This document shows positions 7,832 to 15,001 of a DNA stretch of 15,604 nucleotides, in pieces. The notes beneath the pieces were generated by a model, which did no database searches, was not told the DNA's origin, and saw nothing but the letters and a program-made list of their open reading frames with translations. Origin of the DNA: Pseudomonadota bacterium (GTDB taxonomy: Bacteria > Myxococcota_A > Polyangia > Polyangiales > Polyangiaceae); NCBI GenBank assembly GCA_023398955.1, contig JAEWRL010000250.1:1-15604 (forward strand), read 5' to 3'. Made by a program: the position numbers and the translations under genes. The stretch's first letter is position 1. Every line of letters starts with the position of its first letter.

Positions 7832-7861
7832 TCGCGACGCAAGCTCAGCTTCCCGTCGCGA
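7832..7861. terminator. Strong hairpin between convergent genes (bidirectional terminator candidate)
   Basis: The arms TCGCGACG (7832-7839) and CGTCGCGA (7854-7861) are perfectly complementary over 8 bp. Inside, AAGC-TCA-GCTT forms another 4 bp with a 3-nt loop, separated by a small internal bulge. The loop TCA is itself the stop codon (TGA on the minus strand) of the leftward acyltransferase gene, and the rightward gene ends at 7820. No T-tract follows on either strand. Position and stability support a shared transcription stop or mRNA-end stabiliser. Confidence 0.6.
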
Positions 7862-9071
7862 CGCCCGCGGAGCGACGACCCGTGTGGAGCCCCGCCGCCT
7901 CCAGCTCGGCGTCAATGGCGCGACGCTCCTGCGCGAGAAACGGCTCCACGGCGCGGGCCAGGAGCGGGCTTCGCAGATGATGCGCACTGCGCAGGCACGT
8001 CGGTGAGAAACCCCGCGCCAGCTTGTGCTCCCCGCCAGCGCCAGGCTCGAAGCGGGAGAGCCCCCGGTCGATGGCCTCCTCGACGCCGCGATAGTAGCAG
8101 CACTCGAAGTGGAGAAAGGGGACCTCCTCCAAGGTGCCCCAGTAACGTCCATAGAGCGCGTCGTCCCCGAGCAGGTTGAAGGCCCCCGCCACGATTCGCC
8201 CCGCGCGGTCCCTAGCCACGATCAACAAGATACGTTCCGGCATGCTCTCGAAGACGAGCTCGAAGAAGCGCTCGTTCAGATAGCGCCGACCATAGAAGAA
8301 CTTGTCGACCGTGGAGCGGTAGAGTCGGTGAGCGAGGCTGGACAGCTCAGGGGTCAGAGAGGAGCCCGTCAGCGCTTCCACGACGATGCCTTGCTCGGCA
8401 ACGAGCCGCCGCTCACGGCGTATCTGATGGCGACGCTTGGCCGTGAACCCCCCTAGAAATTCCTCGAAGGTCCTATACCCGGCGTTGAACCAGTGAAACT
8501 GGATCGCATGGCGCAGCTGCCAACCGGCGGCACCCAGGAGCGCCACCTGTCCCTGCTCGGGGAACAGCACATGGGCGCCCGAGAGCTCGAGCCGCTCGGT
8601 GAGCGCCCGCAATCCCCGCTCCACTGCGCCGACACCGAACGCCGCGTCCTGTCCCGGAGCGAGCAGGACTCGCGGACCCGTCGCGGGCGTGAAGGGAACT
8701 GCCACGACGAGCTTTGGATAGTAGCGCTGCCCGAGCTCACGCTCCGCGAATGCTGCCCACGATTGGTCGAAGACAAACTCGCCGCTGCTGTCGCCGCGTA
8801 AGTAGGCTGGCGCCGCTGCGATCAGCTGCTCGTCCCGCTCGACGGTCAGGTGCAGGGGCAGCCAGCCGCGCTCCGGAGCCACGGCCCCGCTGCGCTCCAA
8901 AGCATCGAGCCACTCGAAGCTCAGGTGGGGCGGCTGGGAGGCGCCGGTGAGCCGCTGCCATCGATCGCGGCCGATCTCCGCGATCGACCGATGGCTTCGG
9001 ACGACGAGCGGGGCGACACCGTCCTGGTGACTTTCGCTGTTCAAAGGGGATGCCGCGGGCGCTACACTCAC
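7845..9071 (-). CDS. FemAB-like GNAT-fold N-acyltransferase family protein (PF04339)
   Basis: This 408-residue protein matches the family annotated as peptidoglycan-related N-acyltransferases (PF04339, FemAB-like). The centre has the family signature FHWFNAGYRTFEEFLGGF followed by the basic KRRHQIRRERR (about 190-222). The C-terminal half has FLHFECCYYRGVEEAI and RFEPGAGGEHKLARGF (about 318-360), then SAHHLRSPLL. In the related Fem proteins this fold transfers acyl or aminoacyl groups, but the substrate of this subfamily is not established. The start is a GTG at 9071 with no good ribosome-binding site, and the first 20 residues are not conserved in type, so a slightly later start is possible. 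It lies behind the cardiolipin synthase gene in the same direction, separated by 132 bp and a hairpin. It is probably cytoplasmic and acts on cell-envelope or lipid intermediates. Confidence 0.88.
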   Translation of the reverse strand: MSVAPAASPLNSESHQDGVAPLVVRSHRSIAEIGRDRWQRLTGASQPPHLSFEWLDALERSGAVAPERGWLPLHLTVERDEQLIAAAPAYLRGDSSGEFVFDQSWAAFAERELGQRYYPKLVVAVPFTPATGPRVLLAPGQDAAFGVGAVERGLRALTERLELSGAHVLFPEQGQVALLGAAGWQLRHAIQFHWFNAGYRTFEEFLGGFTAKRRHQIRRERRLVAEQGIVVEALTGSSLTPELSSLAHRLYRSTVDKFFYGRRYLNERFFELVFESMPERILLIVARDRAGRIVAGAFNLLGDDALYGRYWGTLEEVPFLHFECCYYRGVEEAIDRGLSRFEPGAGGEHKLARGFSPTCLRSAHHLRSPLLARAVEPFLAQERRAIDAELEAAGLHTGRRSAGVATGS

Positions 9072-9155
9072 GTGCTCGGAACCTAGAGCTCGAGCCGTGC
9101 TTGTCGAGCCGACCCGACGCGGGCGTACCCCGCCACCCCGCCCTACCGACGCATT

Positions 9156-9187
9156 GGGGGCGCCGACCCACTCGCCAGGGTGCCCCC
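9156..9187 (-). terminator. Stem-loop after the cardiolipin synthase gene
   Basis: The outer arms GGGGGC (9156-9161) and GCCCCC (9182-9187) and the inner arms ACCC (9166-9169) and GGGT (9178-9181) form a GC-rich hairpin with an 8-nt loop and a 4-nt bulge on one side. It lies 16 nt beyond the leftward stop at 9204. There is no T-tract. It may end or attenuate transcription before the acyltransferase gene that starts at 9071. Confidence 0.45.
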
Positions 9188-9203
9188 GCTGCGCTGACGC
9201 TGT

Positions 9204-10376
9204 TCACAAGAAGCGCTGGAAGAGCAGGCAGCAGTGCTCCAGCCAGCGCTGACGCGCAGGACGCCGCCGAAAGGTCTCGTACACGACCTCCTGGCTTCGC
9301 CCTAGGTCACGCTCGAAGGAGGCCTCCATTTCCCGGGCAAACGCGTCGTCACGAACCGCCAGGTTGACCTCCAGGTTCCAGAACATGGAGCGGTAGTCCA
9401 GGTTGAAGGTGCCCGTCGTAGCCCATTTGCCATCGATGACGGCGCTCTTGGCGTGCAGCACCGTGCCACCGCACTGGAAGAGTCTGACCCCGGCGCGCAG
9501 CAACCTCCCCCAGAGCGCTCGGCTCGCGAGCTCCACGAACGGAACATCGGAGACCTCCGGGACCATGACTCGAACGTCGACGCCACGCCGCGCGGCTCGC
9601 CTCAGCGAACGGAGCACCGTCGCGTTCGGCACGAAGTACGAGTTCGTTATCCAAATCCGGGTCTCCGCGCGATAGATGTTGGAGACGTAGGCCTTGATGA
9701 TTTCGCGACGCTTCCAGTGCGCGGCTTCCCCGATGATACGCACGGCCTGATGGCCGCTCTGCGGCGGACCGGCAGCGATCACGCGGCGGAGCGGCGGCCC
9801 CCCTTGCGCCCGCCAGCTCGTCTCGAAACACGCTACGAGTCCTCCAACGGCTGGACCCTCGAAGCGGACGACGTCGTCGCGCCATCCCTCACCGCCCTCT
9901 TCCACGGGGAGCCACTCATCGCTAATATTGAGCCCGCCGGTGAAACCGAGGCGACCATCCACGACGAGGGCTTTGCGGTGGTCCCGGCGCGAGAGCTGGG
10001 CCAGCTTGAAGCGCCGGCGCCACGGCATCAGAGGGTTGAACTCGACGACGTGTGCCCCCGCTTCCTTGAGGTCGTCGAACATCGCGCGATCGGTCTCCAG
10101 GGACCCCAGGGAGTCGTAGAGGACGGCGACCTCCACTCCGCGGGCCGCTGCTTCCCGCAGGGCTGCCGCGAACCGGAGCCCAATGCGGTCGGACGAGAAC
10201 CAGTACATCTCGAGCAGGACCTGGCGCTCCGCTTGGGCGATGGCCTCGAGCATTGCCGGGAAGGCCTGCTCACCGTCGCGAAGCAGAGCGACGCGATGGC
10301 CCTCCATGAAGTGCTCTTTGAAACGACGGAACCGCCGCGGGACGCGCGCCACGGCCAACGTCGGTGGCGGCGTCAT
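9204..10376 (-). CDS. Cardiolipin synthase, phospholipase D superfamily, ClsB-like
   Basis: The product (390 residues) joins two phosphatidyl groups to make cardiolipin, or a related phosphatidyl transfer. Both PLD catalytic motifs are complete: DHRKALVVDG (His133, Lys135, Asp140) and LHAKSAVIDG (His308, Lys310, Asp315), each followed by a G-[GT]-x-N element. Unlike ClsA it has no N-terminal membrane helices. It begins with a soluble basic stretch and RDGEQAFPAMLEAIAQAERQVLLEMYW, as in ClsB (YbhO) proteins. The start is ATG 10376, fixed by GGAGG at 10384-10388 with a 7-nt spacer. Much longer in-frame ATG starts (up to 10958) lie inside the symporter gene and encode unrelated sequence. The ATG overlaps the symporter stop by 4 bp, which indicates coupled expression. 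Confidence 0.92.
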   Translation of the reverse strand: MTPPPTLAVARVPRRFRRFKEHFMEGHRVALLRDGEQAFPAMLEAIAQAERQVLLEMYWFSSDRIGLRFAAALREAAARGVEVAVLYDSLGSLETDRAMFDDLKEAGAHVVEFNPLMPWRRRFKLAQLSRRDHRKALVVDGRLGFTGGLNISDEWLPVEEGGEGWRDDVVRFEGPAVGGLVACFETSWRAQGGPPLRRVIAAGPPQSGHQAVRIIGEAAHWKRREIIKAYVSNIYRAETRIWITNSYFVPNATVLRSLRRAARRGVDVRVMVPEVSDVPFVELASRALWGRLLRAGVRLFQCGGTVLHAKSAVIDGKWATTGTFNLDYRSMFWNLEVNLAVRDDAFAREMEASFERDLGRSQEVVYETFRRRPARQRWLEHCCLLFQRFL

Positions 10377-11677
10377 GGCGATACCTCCGGGCCGCTGGGC
10401 TCGAGAATGTCCCTCTCGCCTTCGCTGCGAGCCACGATCACCGCGCAGCATGTATCGCTCCACACGTTGACGGCCGTCCGGCACATGTCCAGAGGTCTGT
10501 CGACGGCTAGAATCAGCCCGGCAGCTTCCGCCGGCAGCCCGACCGTCGTGAGGATGAGTGTAATCGCTACCAAGCTTGCAGAGGGAATGCCTGCCACACC
10601 CACCGAGCTCAGTAGGGCGATGAGCACAACCGTCAGCTGAGTAGCCGGCCCCAACTCGAGCCCGTACGCCTGGGCGATGAAGAGGGCCGCCACGCACTCG
10701 TAGAGGGCCGTGCCGTCCATGTTGATTGTCGCACCGAGCGGCAGCGTGAAGCTGCTCACCCGGTTCGACACGCCGGCACTCTCTCGAACCCGCGCCAGTG
10801 TCAGCGGCAAGGTCGCCGAGGAAGAGGCTGTGGAAAAGGCCATCAGCAGGGCCGGCGCCATGGCGCGCAGATGGCGTGCGGGGCTCAGTCTCCCAATGAA
10901 TCGCAGGATCGCGGGCAGGACCACGGCCGCGTGGAAGCCCAGGGCGAGGAGCACGCAAGCCACATAGGCGCCCAGCGCGCCCAATGCTCCGAGGCCCGCC
11001 TCAGCCACCATGGGGGTGACGAGTCCGAACACACCGATCGGCGCGAACCGCATGACGAAGCCCGTGATCAGCATCATCACCTGGTTTACGCCGCGCCAAA
11101 AGCCGAGCATCGTGCCCAGCTCGGGTTCAGGGAGTCGGGCGGAATAGGCTCCGAAGAGAAGGGAGAAGGTGATGACTCCGAGCATCGCGCCCGACGCAGC
11201 GTCTGCGACGACGTTCTCCGGAACCATGCTGCGAATGACGTTCAGCAGGTCCGAGAGATCACGGTCGCCGACCCGATCGCGCACGGCGCCAGCATCGCTC
11301 GGGAGACCAAGGCCACCACCCGCAGGCTTGCCCGCGACGATGCCGGGTTGGAGCCAGCTGACGACCGAGAGCCCGACGAGGACCGCGATCAGCGATGTCG
11401 ACAGATAGTACACGGCGGTCTTGGCGCCCAAGCGCCCCAGAGAGCGCGTGTCCCCCAGCGACGCCACACCGGAGATAATCGACGCCGCGATGAGCGGCAC
11501 GATGAGCATCTTGAGCGCCCGGAGAAAGAGGTCACCGATGAAACGGCAGGCTTCCACGACCCAGCCGCCGAGGCTCGACTCTGCGTCAAGCCCGAGTCCG
11601 AGTACCACCCCGAGCGCCAAGGCAATCGAGATCTGCCAATGCAGAGCGAGCTTCTTCACAACGCCCGCGCGCATCAT
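10373..11677 (-). CDS. Dicarboxylate/amino acid:cation symporter (SDF/DAACS family)
   Basis: This 434-residue inner-membrane protein belongs to the GltP/DctA/GltPh family of elevator transporters, which take up glutamate, aspartate or C4-dicarboxylates with Na+ or H+. Visible motifs are the HP1 serine-rich tip (STASSSATLPLTL), the unwound TM7 GATINMDGTALY (NMDGT at 319-323), the HP2 tip GVAGIPSASLV, and TM8 DRPLDMCRTAVNVWSD. Asp397, Arg400, Thr401 and Asn404 in TM8 match GltPh D394, R397, T398 and N401. The Arg favours an acidic side-chain substrate, and Asp408 matches the Na+-binding D405. The start is the ATGATG at 11677 with TTTGGGGA upstream. Longer in-frame starts to 12421 run through the divergent antiporter gene and are rejected. 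It overlaps cardiolipin synthase by 4 bp. Confidence 0.93.
   Translation of the reverse strand: MMRAGVVKKLALHWQISIALALGVVLGLGLDAESSLGGWVVEACRFIGDLFLRALKMLIVPLIAASIISGVASLGDTRSLGRLGAKTAVYYLSTSLIAVLVGLSVVSWLQPGIVAGKPAGGGLGLPSDAGAVRDRVGDRDLSDLLNVIRSMVPENVVADAASGAMLGVITFSLLFGAYSARLPEPELGTMLGFWRGVNQVMMLITGFVMRFAPIGVFGLVTPMVAEAGLGALGALGAYVACVLLALGFHAAVVLPAILRFIGRLSPARHLRAMAPALLMAFSTASSSATLPLTLARVRESAGVSNRVSSFTLPLGATINMDGTALYECVAALFIAQAYGLELGPATQLTVVLIALLSSVGVAGIPSASLVAITLILTTVGLPAEAAGLILAVDRPLDMCRTAVNVWSDTCCAVIVARSEGERDILEPSGPEVSP
10384..10388 (-). promoter_or_regulatory. Ribosome-binding site of cardiolipin synthase inside the symporter gene
   Basis: GGAGG on the minus strand lies 7 nt before ATG 10376 and within the last codons of the symporter. 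It decides the cardiolipin synthase start and supports translational coupling through the ATGA overlap at 10373-10376. Confidence 0.8.
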
Positions 11678-11860
11678 TGCCGCGGTTTCCCCAAAGAGCA
11701 AGCGCCCCGCAAACGGATGTCCGCCGGCCGGCACGAGACCCTTTCGGGGGTCGGTGACGATCGACAATCGGCCGAGGGGGCTTGCCTCAGGGCCCCTCGC
11801 TGACAAGATGCCCGTCTCGTGGTGTGCGGCTCTTGGCGCTCGTCCGGTGATTGAAGCTCC
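11678..11860. other. Divergent promoter region between symporter and antiporter genes
   Basis: This 183-bp gap must carry the promoters of the leftward symporter operon and the rightward antiporter gene. No clear sigma-factor motif is visible. Two symmetrical elements are present: GACCC and GGGTC (11737-11741 and 11748-11752), and a 7-bp perfect inverted repeat CGAGGGG/CCCCTCG at 11773-11779 and 11793-11799. The second has a 13-nt spacer, so its half-sites are 20 bp apart centre to centre, about two helical turns, which would suit a dimeric regulator. This is inference from geometry only. Confidence 0.4.
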
Positions 11861-12808
11861 ATGCTCCTCGACTCTCTCATACTTCTGGCCGGCGGCCTCA
11901 TGCTCTATTTTGGAGCGGAGTGGCTCGTGCGGGGCGCTGGGGCGCTGGCCTATGCGCTCGGCGTGCGCCCCTTGGTGGTGGGGCTCACCGTCGTCTCCTG
12001 GGGCACCTCCGCGCCAGAGCTCGTAGTGAGCCTGCTCGCCGCCCTCCAGGGCAAGAGCGCCATCGCCCTCGGAAACGTCGTCGGCTCGAACATCGCGAAC
12101 ACAGGGCTCATCCTCGGTGTGATAGCGCTCGTCGCGCCACCCAAGACGGATGGCTGCATGAGGAACCGCGAGCTCGTGTTCCTGATTGGTGCGACGGCCG
12201 CCGTGCCGTTGCTGCTGCTCGATGGCGCTATCAATCGCCTCGAAGGCATGCTGTTGCTGGCTGCGGCAGTGGGCTTCACCCTCGCGACGGTGCGCTGGTC
12301 GCGGCGGCGCCCCGCTGCCCCAGGCTACGAGGTCCCGGAGGTGGTGAGTACCACCACTTCCAAGCCAGTACTGGTCCTCCTGCTCGTCGCGGGTCTGACG
12401 GTGCTCGTCGCTGGGGGCCATGCCTTCGTGCTCGGCGCTGTGGGGCTGGCCACTGCTTGGGGCATGAGCGAACGCGTCGTGGGTCTGACGATCGTCGCCA
12501 TTGGCACCTCGCTGCCCGAGCTCGCCGCGTCGCTCGTCGCGGCGCTCCGCGGCGAGTCGGACCTCGCTGTCGGCAACGTCGTCGGCTCGAACGTCTACAA
12601 CCTGCTGCTCATCTTAGGCGGGACGGCATCCATCACGGCGATCACGGGCAACCTCGCCACCCTGTGGACGGATTTCGCGTTTCTGGCCGGCCTCACGCTG
12701 ATCGCCGTTTGGTCCCTGCGCCGCTCCCGCGTTGTGACGCGAGCCGAGGGGGGTCTGTACGTGGCCAGCTACGCCTCTTTCGTGGCCCTGCTCGCCGTAC
12801 AAGGGTGA
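11861..12808 (+). CDS. Calcium/sodium antiporter, YrbG-type CaCA family
   Basis: This 315-residue inner-membrane protein has about ten hydrophobic helices in two homologous halves, the usual size for YrbG-type exchangers. Each half carries the alpha-repeat signature of the Ca2+:cation antiporter superfamily. Repeat one has GTSAPE (48-53) followed by ALGNVVGSNIANT, and repeat two has GTSLPE (215-220) followed by AVGNVVGSNVYN. The two glutamates (53 and 220) and the Asn-containing GNVVGSN elements form the ion site in structurally known relatives. It probably exchanges Na+ for Ca2+, although the physiological ion in bacteria is often not proven. The ATG at 11861 begins directly with the first helix, and only a weak GAAG lies upstream. 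The protease gene follows after 40 bp in the same direction. Confidence 0.94.
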   Translation: MLLDSLILLAGGLMLYFGAEWLVRGAGALAYALGVRPLVVGLTVVSWGTSAPELVVSLLAALQGKSAIALGNVVGSNIANTGLILGVIALVAPPKTDGCMRNRELVFLIGATAAVPLLLLDGAINRLEGMLLLAAAVGFTLATVRWSRRRPAAPGYEVPEVVSTTTSKPVLVLLLVAGLTVLVAGGHAFVLGAVGLATAWGMSERVVGLTIVAIGTSLPELAASLVAALRGESDLAVGNVVGSNVYNLLLILGGTASITAITGNLATLWTDFAFLAGLTLIAVWSLRRSRVVTRAEGGLYVASYASFVALLAVQG

Positions 12809-12848
12809 GCCCCCTGGCGGCGCGGGCGGACACGGGTATGCTGTTCCC

Positions 12849-13922
12849 ATGAAGCGATGGCCGTATCTTAAGGACCTTGCTGTCCTCTCTCTCGCGGTGA
12901 TCCTGTCGGGCTGCTATCGCGAGCAGGCACCGCAACAGCAGCAGCCGCCGCCCCCACCGGGGTATGGGCAGGCCTATCCTCCGCCGGCACCTTATCCCCC
13001 GCAGGGTGGCTACGCTCCCCAGCCTCCGCCTCCTCCCGGCGCGCCACCCGTGCAGGCACAGCTGCCTCCGCCTGCCCCTGCTCCAGCGCCGCTGCCCAAC
13101 ATCGACGTCGCCAGGGATCCCATCAACCAGATGAACTTCGGCTTTCTGCGCCAGCGAGCCGGGGAAGTCTACTCGGCGCTCGTCGCCGCGTTGCAAAGCC
13201 AGCAGCAGTCGCGGGTGGCAGCCATCCCGCTCGTCTTCGACAATGAGCCGGGCTCCGTGAACGCCTTCGCGGGCTGCACGTCTTCTGGCAAGTCCCTCGT
13301 CGCCGTCACGGATGGGCTCCTCGACATTCAGGCCCACCTCGCGCAAGCACGCGCCACCGACGAGGTCTTCGGCACACGCAAGGTGGACGAGTACATCCAG
13401 TTCGTCGCCCAGCACCAGGCTCCTGGTGCCCCCGTGGTCCAGCCGCCATCGGGCTTCTTCACCCAGCAACAAGTCTACGATCCCCGCAAGGTGGCGCGGC
13501 AGCACGAGGTGTTCGAGGAGTCCGTGGCCTTCGTGCTCGGGCACGAGCTCGCCCACCACTACCTCGGCCACCTGCCATGCACGGCGGGGAGCGGCCCGTT
13601 GAACACGGCGGAGATTGGATGGGCGCTTTCCAATGCCATTCCGGCCTTCAACCAGCCCAATGAGATGGCCAGCGACGTCTCGGGCACCCAGAATGTGCTC
13701 AAGGCGGGACGAGCCCGTGGTGGCTATCAATGGACCGAGGGAGGAGGTCTGCTCACCATGCAGTTCTTCTCCGGGATGGACCAGCTATCGGCTGCGGACA
13801 TCATCTTCGGCTTCGAGCGCTCCCATCCCCCACCGCAGATCCGGGTCCCGATCATCCAGCAGACGGCTCATGCCTGGCGCAACACCGGCGGGGTCCAGCT
13901 GCCTTTCCCCCTGCCATTCTGA
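12849..13922 (+). CDS. M48-family zinc metalloprotease lipoprotein with Pro/Gln-rich stalk
   Basis: The protein (357 residues) begins with a lipoprotein signal, LSGC, with lipidated Cys22. Residues about 27-80 are a Gln/Pro/Gly/Tyr-rich low-complexity stalk. The catalytic domain shows the M48 pattern: VNAFAG and VTDGLL (153-158), then HELAHH (His232, Glu233, His236) in HELAHHYLGH, and the third zinc ligand in NEMASD (Glu272, with Asp276). In typical M48 proteins about 15 residues separate the GLL segment from HExxH. Here there are about 73, so roughly 55-60 residues are inserted (VDEYIQFVAQHQAPGAP...). It should be membrane-tethered on the periplasmic side and degrade or process envelope proteins, as BepA and LoiP do. 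It lies 40 bp after the antiporter gene and 44 bp before the FlhB/SctU-like gene. Confidence 0.9.
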   Translation: MKRWPYLKDLAVLSLAVILSGCYREQAPQQQQPPPPPGYGQAYPPPAPYPPQGGYAPQPPPPPGAPPVQAQLPPPAPAPAPLPNIDVARDPINQMNFGFLRQRAGEVYSALVAALQSQQQSRVAAIPLVFDNEPGSVNAFAGCTSSGKSLVAVTDGLLDIQAHLAQARATDEVFGTRKVDEYIQFVAQHQAPGAPVVQPPSGFFTQQQVYDPRKVARQHEVFEESVAFVLGHELAHHYLGHLPCTAGSGPLNTAEIGWALSNAIPAFNQPNEMASDVSGTQNVLKAGRARGGYQWTEGGGLLTMQFFSGMDQLSAADIIFGFERSHPPPQIRVPIIQQTAHAWRNTGGVQLPFPLPF

Positions 13923-13966
13923 AGCGGCGTCCATGGTGCGCTTGGGGGCGCGAAGCGTGATGCCCA

Positions 13967-15001
13967 ATGCCTGAGAAGCCCTATGCGCCCACAGCGCGCC
14001 GCCTGAAACGCGCCCGGCGCCACGGTCACGTTCCGCTCTCCACAGGGCTCGTTCAGGGCCTGTCGTTCTGCGTCGTGCTCGTCTCGCTGCCGAGCATGGC
14101 AGAAGCCCTGGTGGCTCTCTTCCGTCGCTACTTGCAGGACGCCTTGAACCAGCGGCCCCGCGTCGACATGGCCACCGAGCTCGTGACGGACGTGCTCCTG
14201 CTGACGCTGCCCGTGCTGCTCCCAGCGGCCATCACCGCGGTCGCGGTGACACTGCTGCAGACAGGGAGCGCCCTCGCGCCCCGACGCATGGCCTTCGCCC
14301 TCTCCCACCTGCGGAGCCGCACGGGCGTGGCTGGGTTGCCGTCACGCGAACGGGCAGCGGACTTGCTGCAGTCGATGCTCGTCCGCGGCGCGCTCGTTGT
14401 GGCGGCCTGCTGGTTGTTCGTCGCGCAGAGCAGGTCCATCGCCAGCACCGTCGGCAATGCGAAGGCCGCCTGCTACCTGGCGGGCGATTCGGCGGAGCGT
14501 CTGGGCTGGGTCGTCGCCGCCGCTGCCGTACTGGTAGGGTGTGCCCACTGGGCTTCCGTGCGCGCCTCGTGGTGGCGCAGCCTGCGCCTCACCGGAGAGG
14601 AATGGCGCCGAGAGCTGCGCGAGGTGGAGGGTGATCCGGCAGTGCGCGCGGCGCGTTCGCGAGTCCACCGCGGGTTCCTCGGCCTCGCTGCGGGCAGCAC
14701 GCTAGCAGACGCCGACCTCCTCGTGCTCGACGGCGACCGGGGGCTCGTGGCGCTGCGCTACCGCGCCGAGAGCGACAGGACACCCCTCGTGCTCGCACGC
14801 TGGGAAGCGCGCGAGGCGCCGCGTATTGTGCAGCAGGCCGAAGCGTTGGGCATGAGCGTCGTTGCCGAGCCGGCGCTAGCACGTGCCCTGCGCCCGATAG
14901 GGGTGGGAGCACCAGTGCCCGAGAGCACCTATGAGAGCATCGCCGAGCTCCTTGCGGCCGCGCACCATCGCCGCGTCGTCGACCGGGGACTGGAGCGCTG
15001 A
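13967..15001 (+). CDS. FlhB/SctU-family type III export protein lacking the NPTH autocleavage site
   Basis: This 344-residue protein has the full layout of the FlhB/SctU export switch. The N-terminal signature EKPYAPTARRLKRARRHGHVPLS (3-25) fits the family pattern EKTxxPTxxxLxxARxxGxVxxS. Four membrane helices lie near 28-50, 74-96, 138-156 and 179-198. A cytoplasmic linker contains EGDP (221-224), and a compact C-terminal domain follows (VALRY, LGMSVVAEPALARAL, VPESTYESIAELLA). Where the family has the self-cleaving NPTH, this protein has DGDR (residues 255-258, bases 14729-14740), directly before the matching VALRY strand. Asn cyclisation, the known cleavage mechanism, therefore cannot occur in the usual way. 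No other type III or flagellar gene is in the window. It may be a solo paralogue, a non-switching variant or part of a dispersed apparatus. No good ribosome-binding site precedes ATG 13967. Confidence 0.88.
   Translation: MPEKPYAPTARRLKRARRHGHVPLSTGLVQGLSFCVVLVSLPSMAEALVALFRRYLQDALNQRPRVDMATELVTDVLLLTLPVLLPAAITAVAVTLLQTGSALAPRRMAFALSHLRSRTGVAGLPSRERAADLLQSMLVRGALVVAACWLFVAQSRSIASTVGNAKAACYLAGDSAERLGWVVAAAAVLVGCAHWASVRASWWRSLRLTGEEWRRELREVEGDPAVRAARSRVHRGFLGLAAGSTLADADLLVLDGDRGLVALRYRAESDRTPLVLARWEAREAPRIVQQAEALGMSVVAEPALARALRPIGVGAPVPESTYESIAELLAAAHHRRVVDRGLER

Noticed and set aside
5554..9095. A shared 13-bp word CTAGAGCTCGAGC upstream of two leftward genes (5554-5566 and 9083-9095)
   Set aside because: One or more 13-bp matches are expected by chance in a window this long and GC-rich, and GAGCTCGAG words are common here. 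The distances to the two start codons also differ (33 versus 12 bp).
9453..10640. Long plus-strand reading frame opposite cardiolipin synthase and the symporter
   Set aside because: It crosses two unrelated real genes on the other strand and shows no domain, so it is a shadow frame.
11678..12421. 248-residue N-terminal extension of the symporter
   Set aside because: It is highly polar, rich in His/Glu/Arg, runs antisense through the antiporter gene, and does not belong to the SDF fold, which starts at MMRAGVVKKLALHW.
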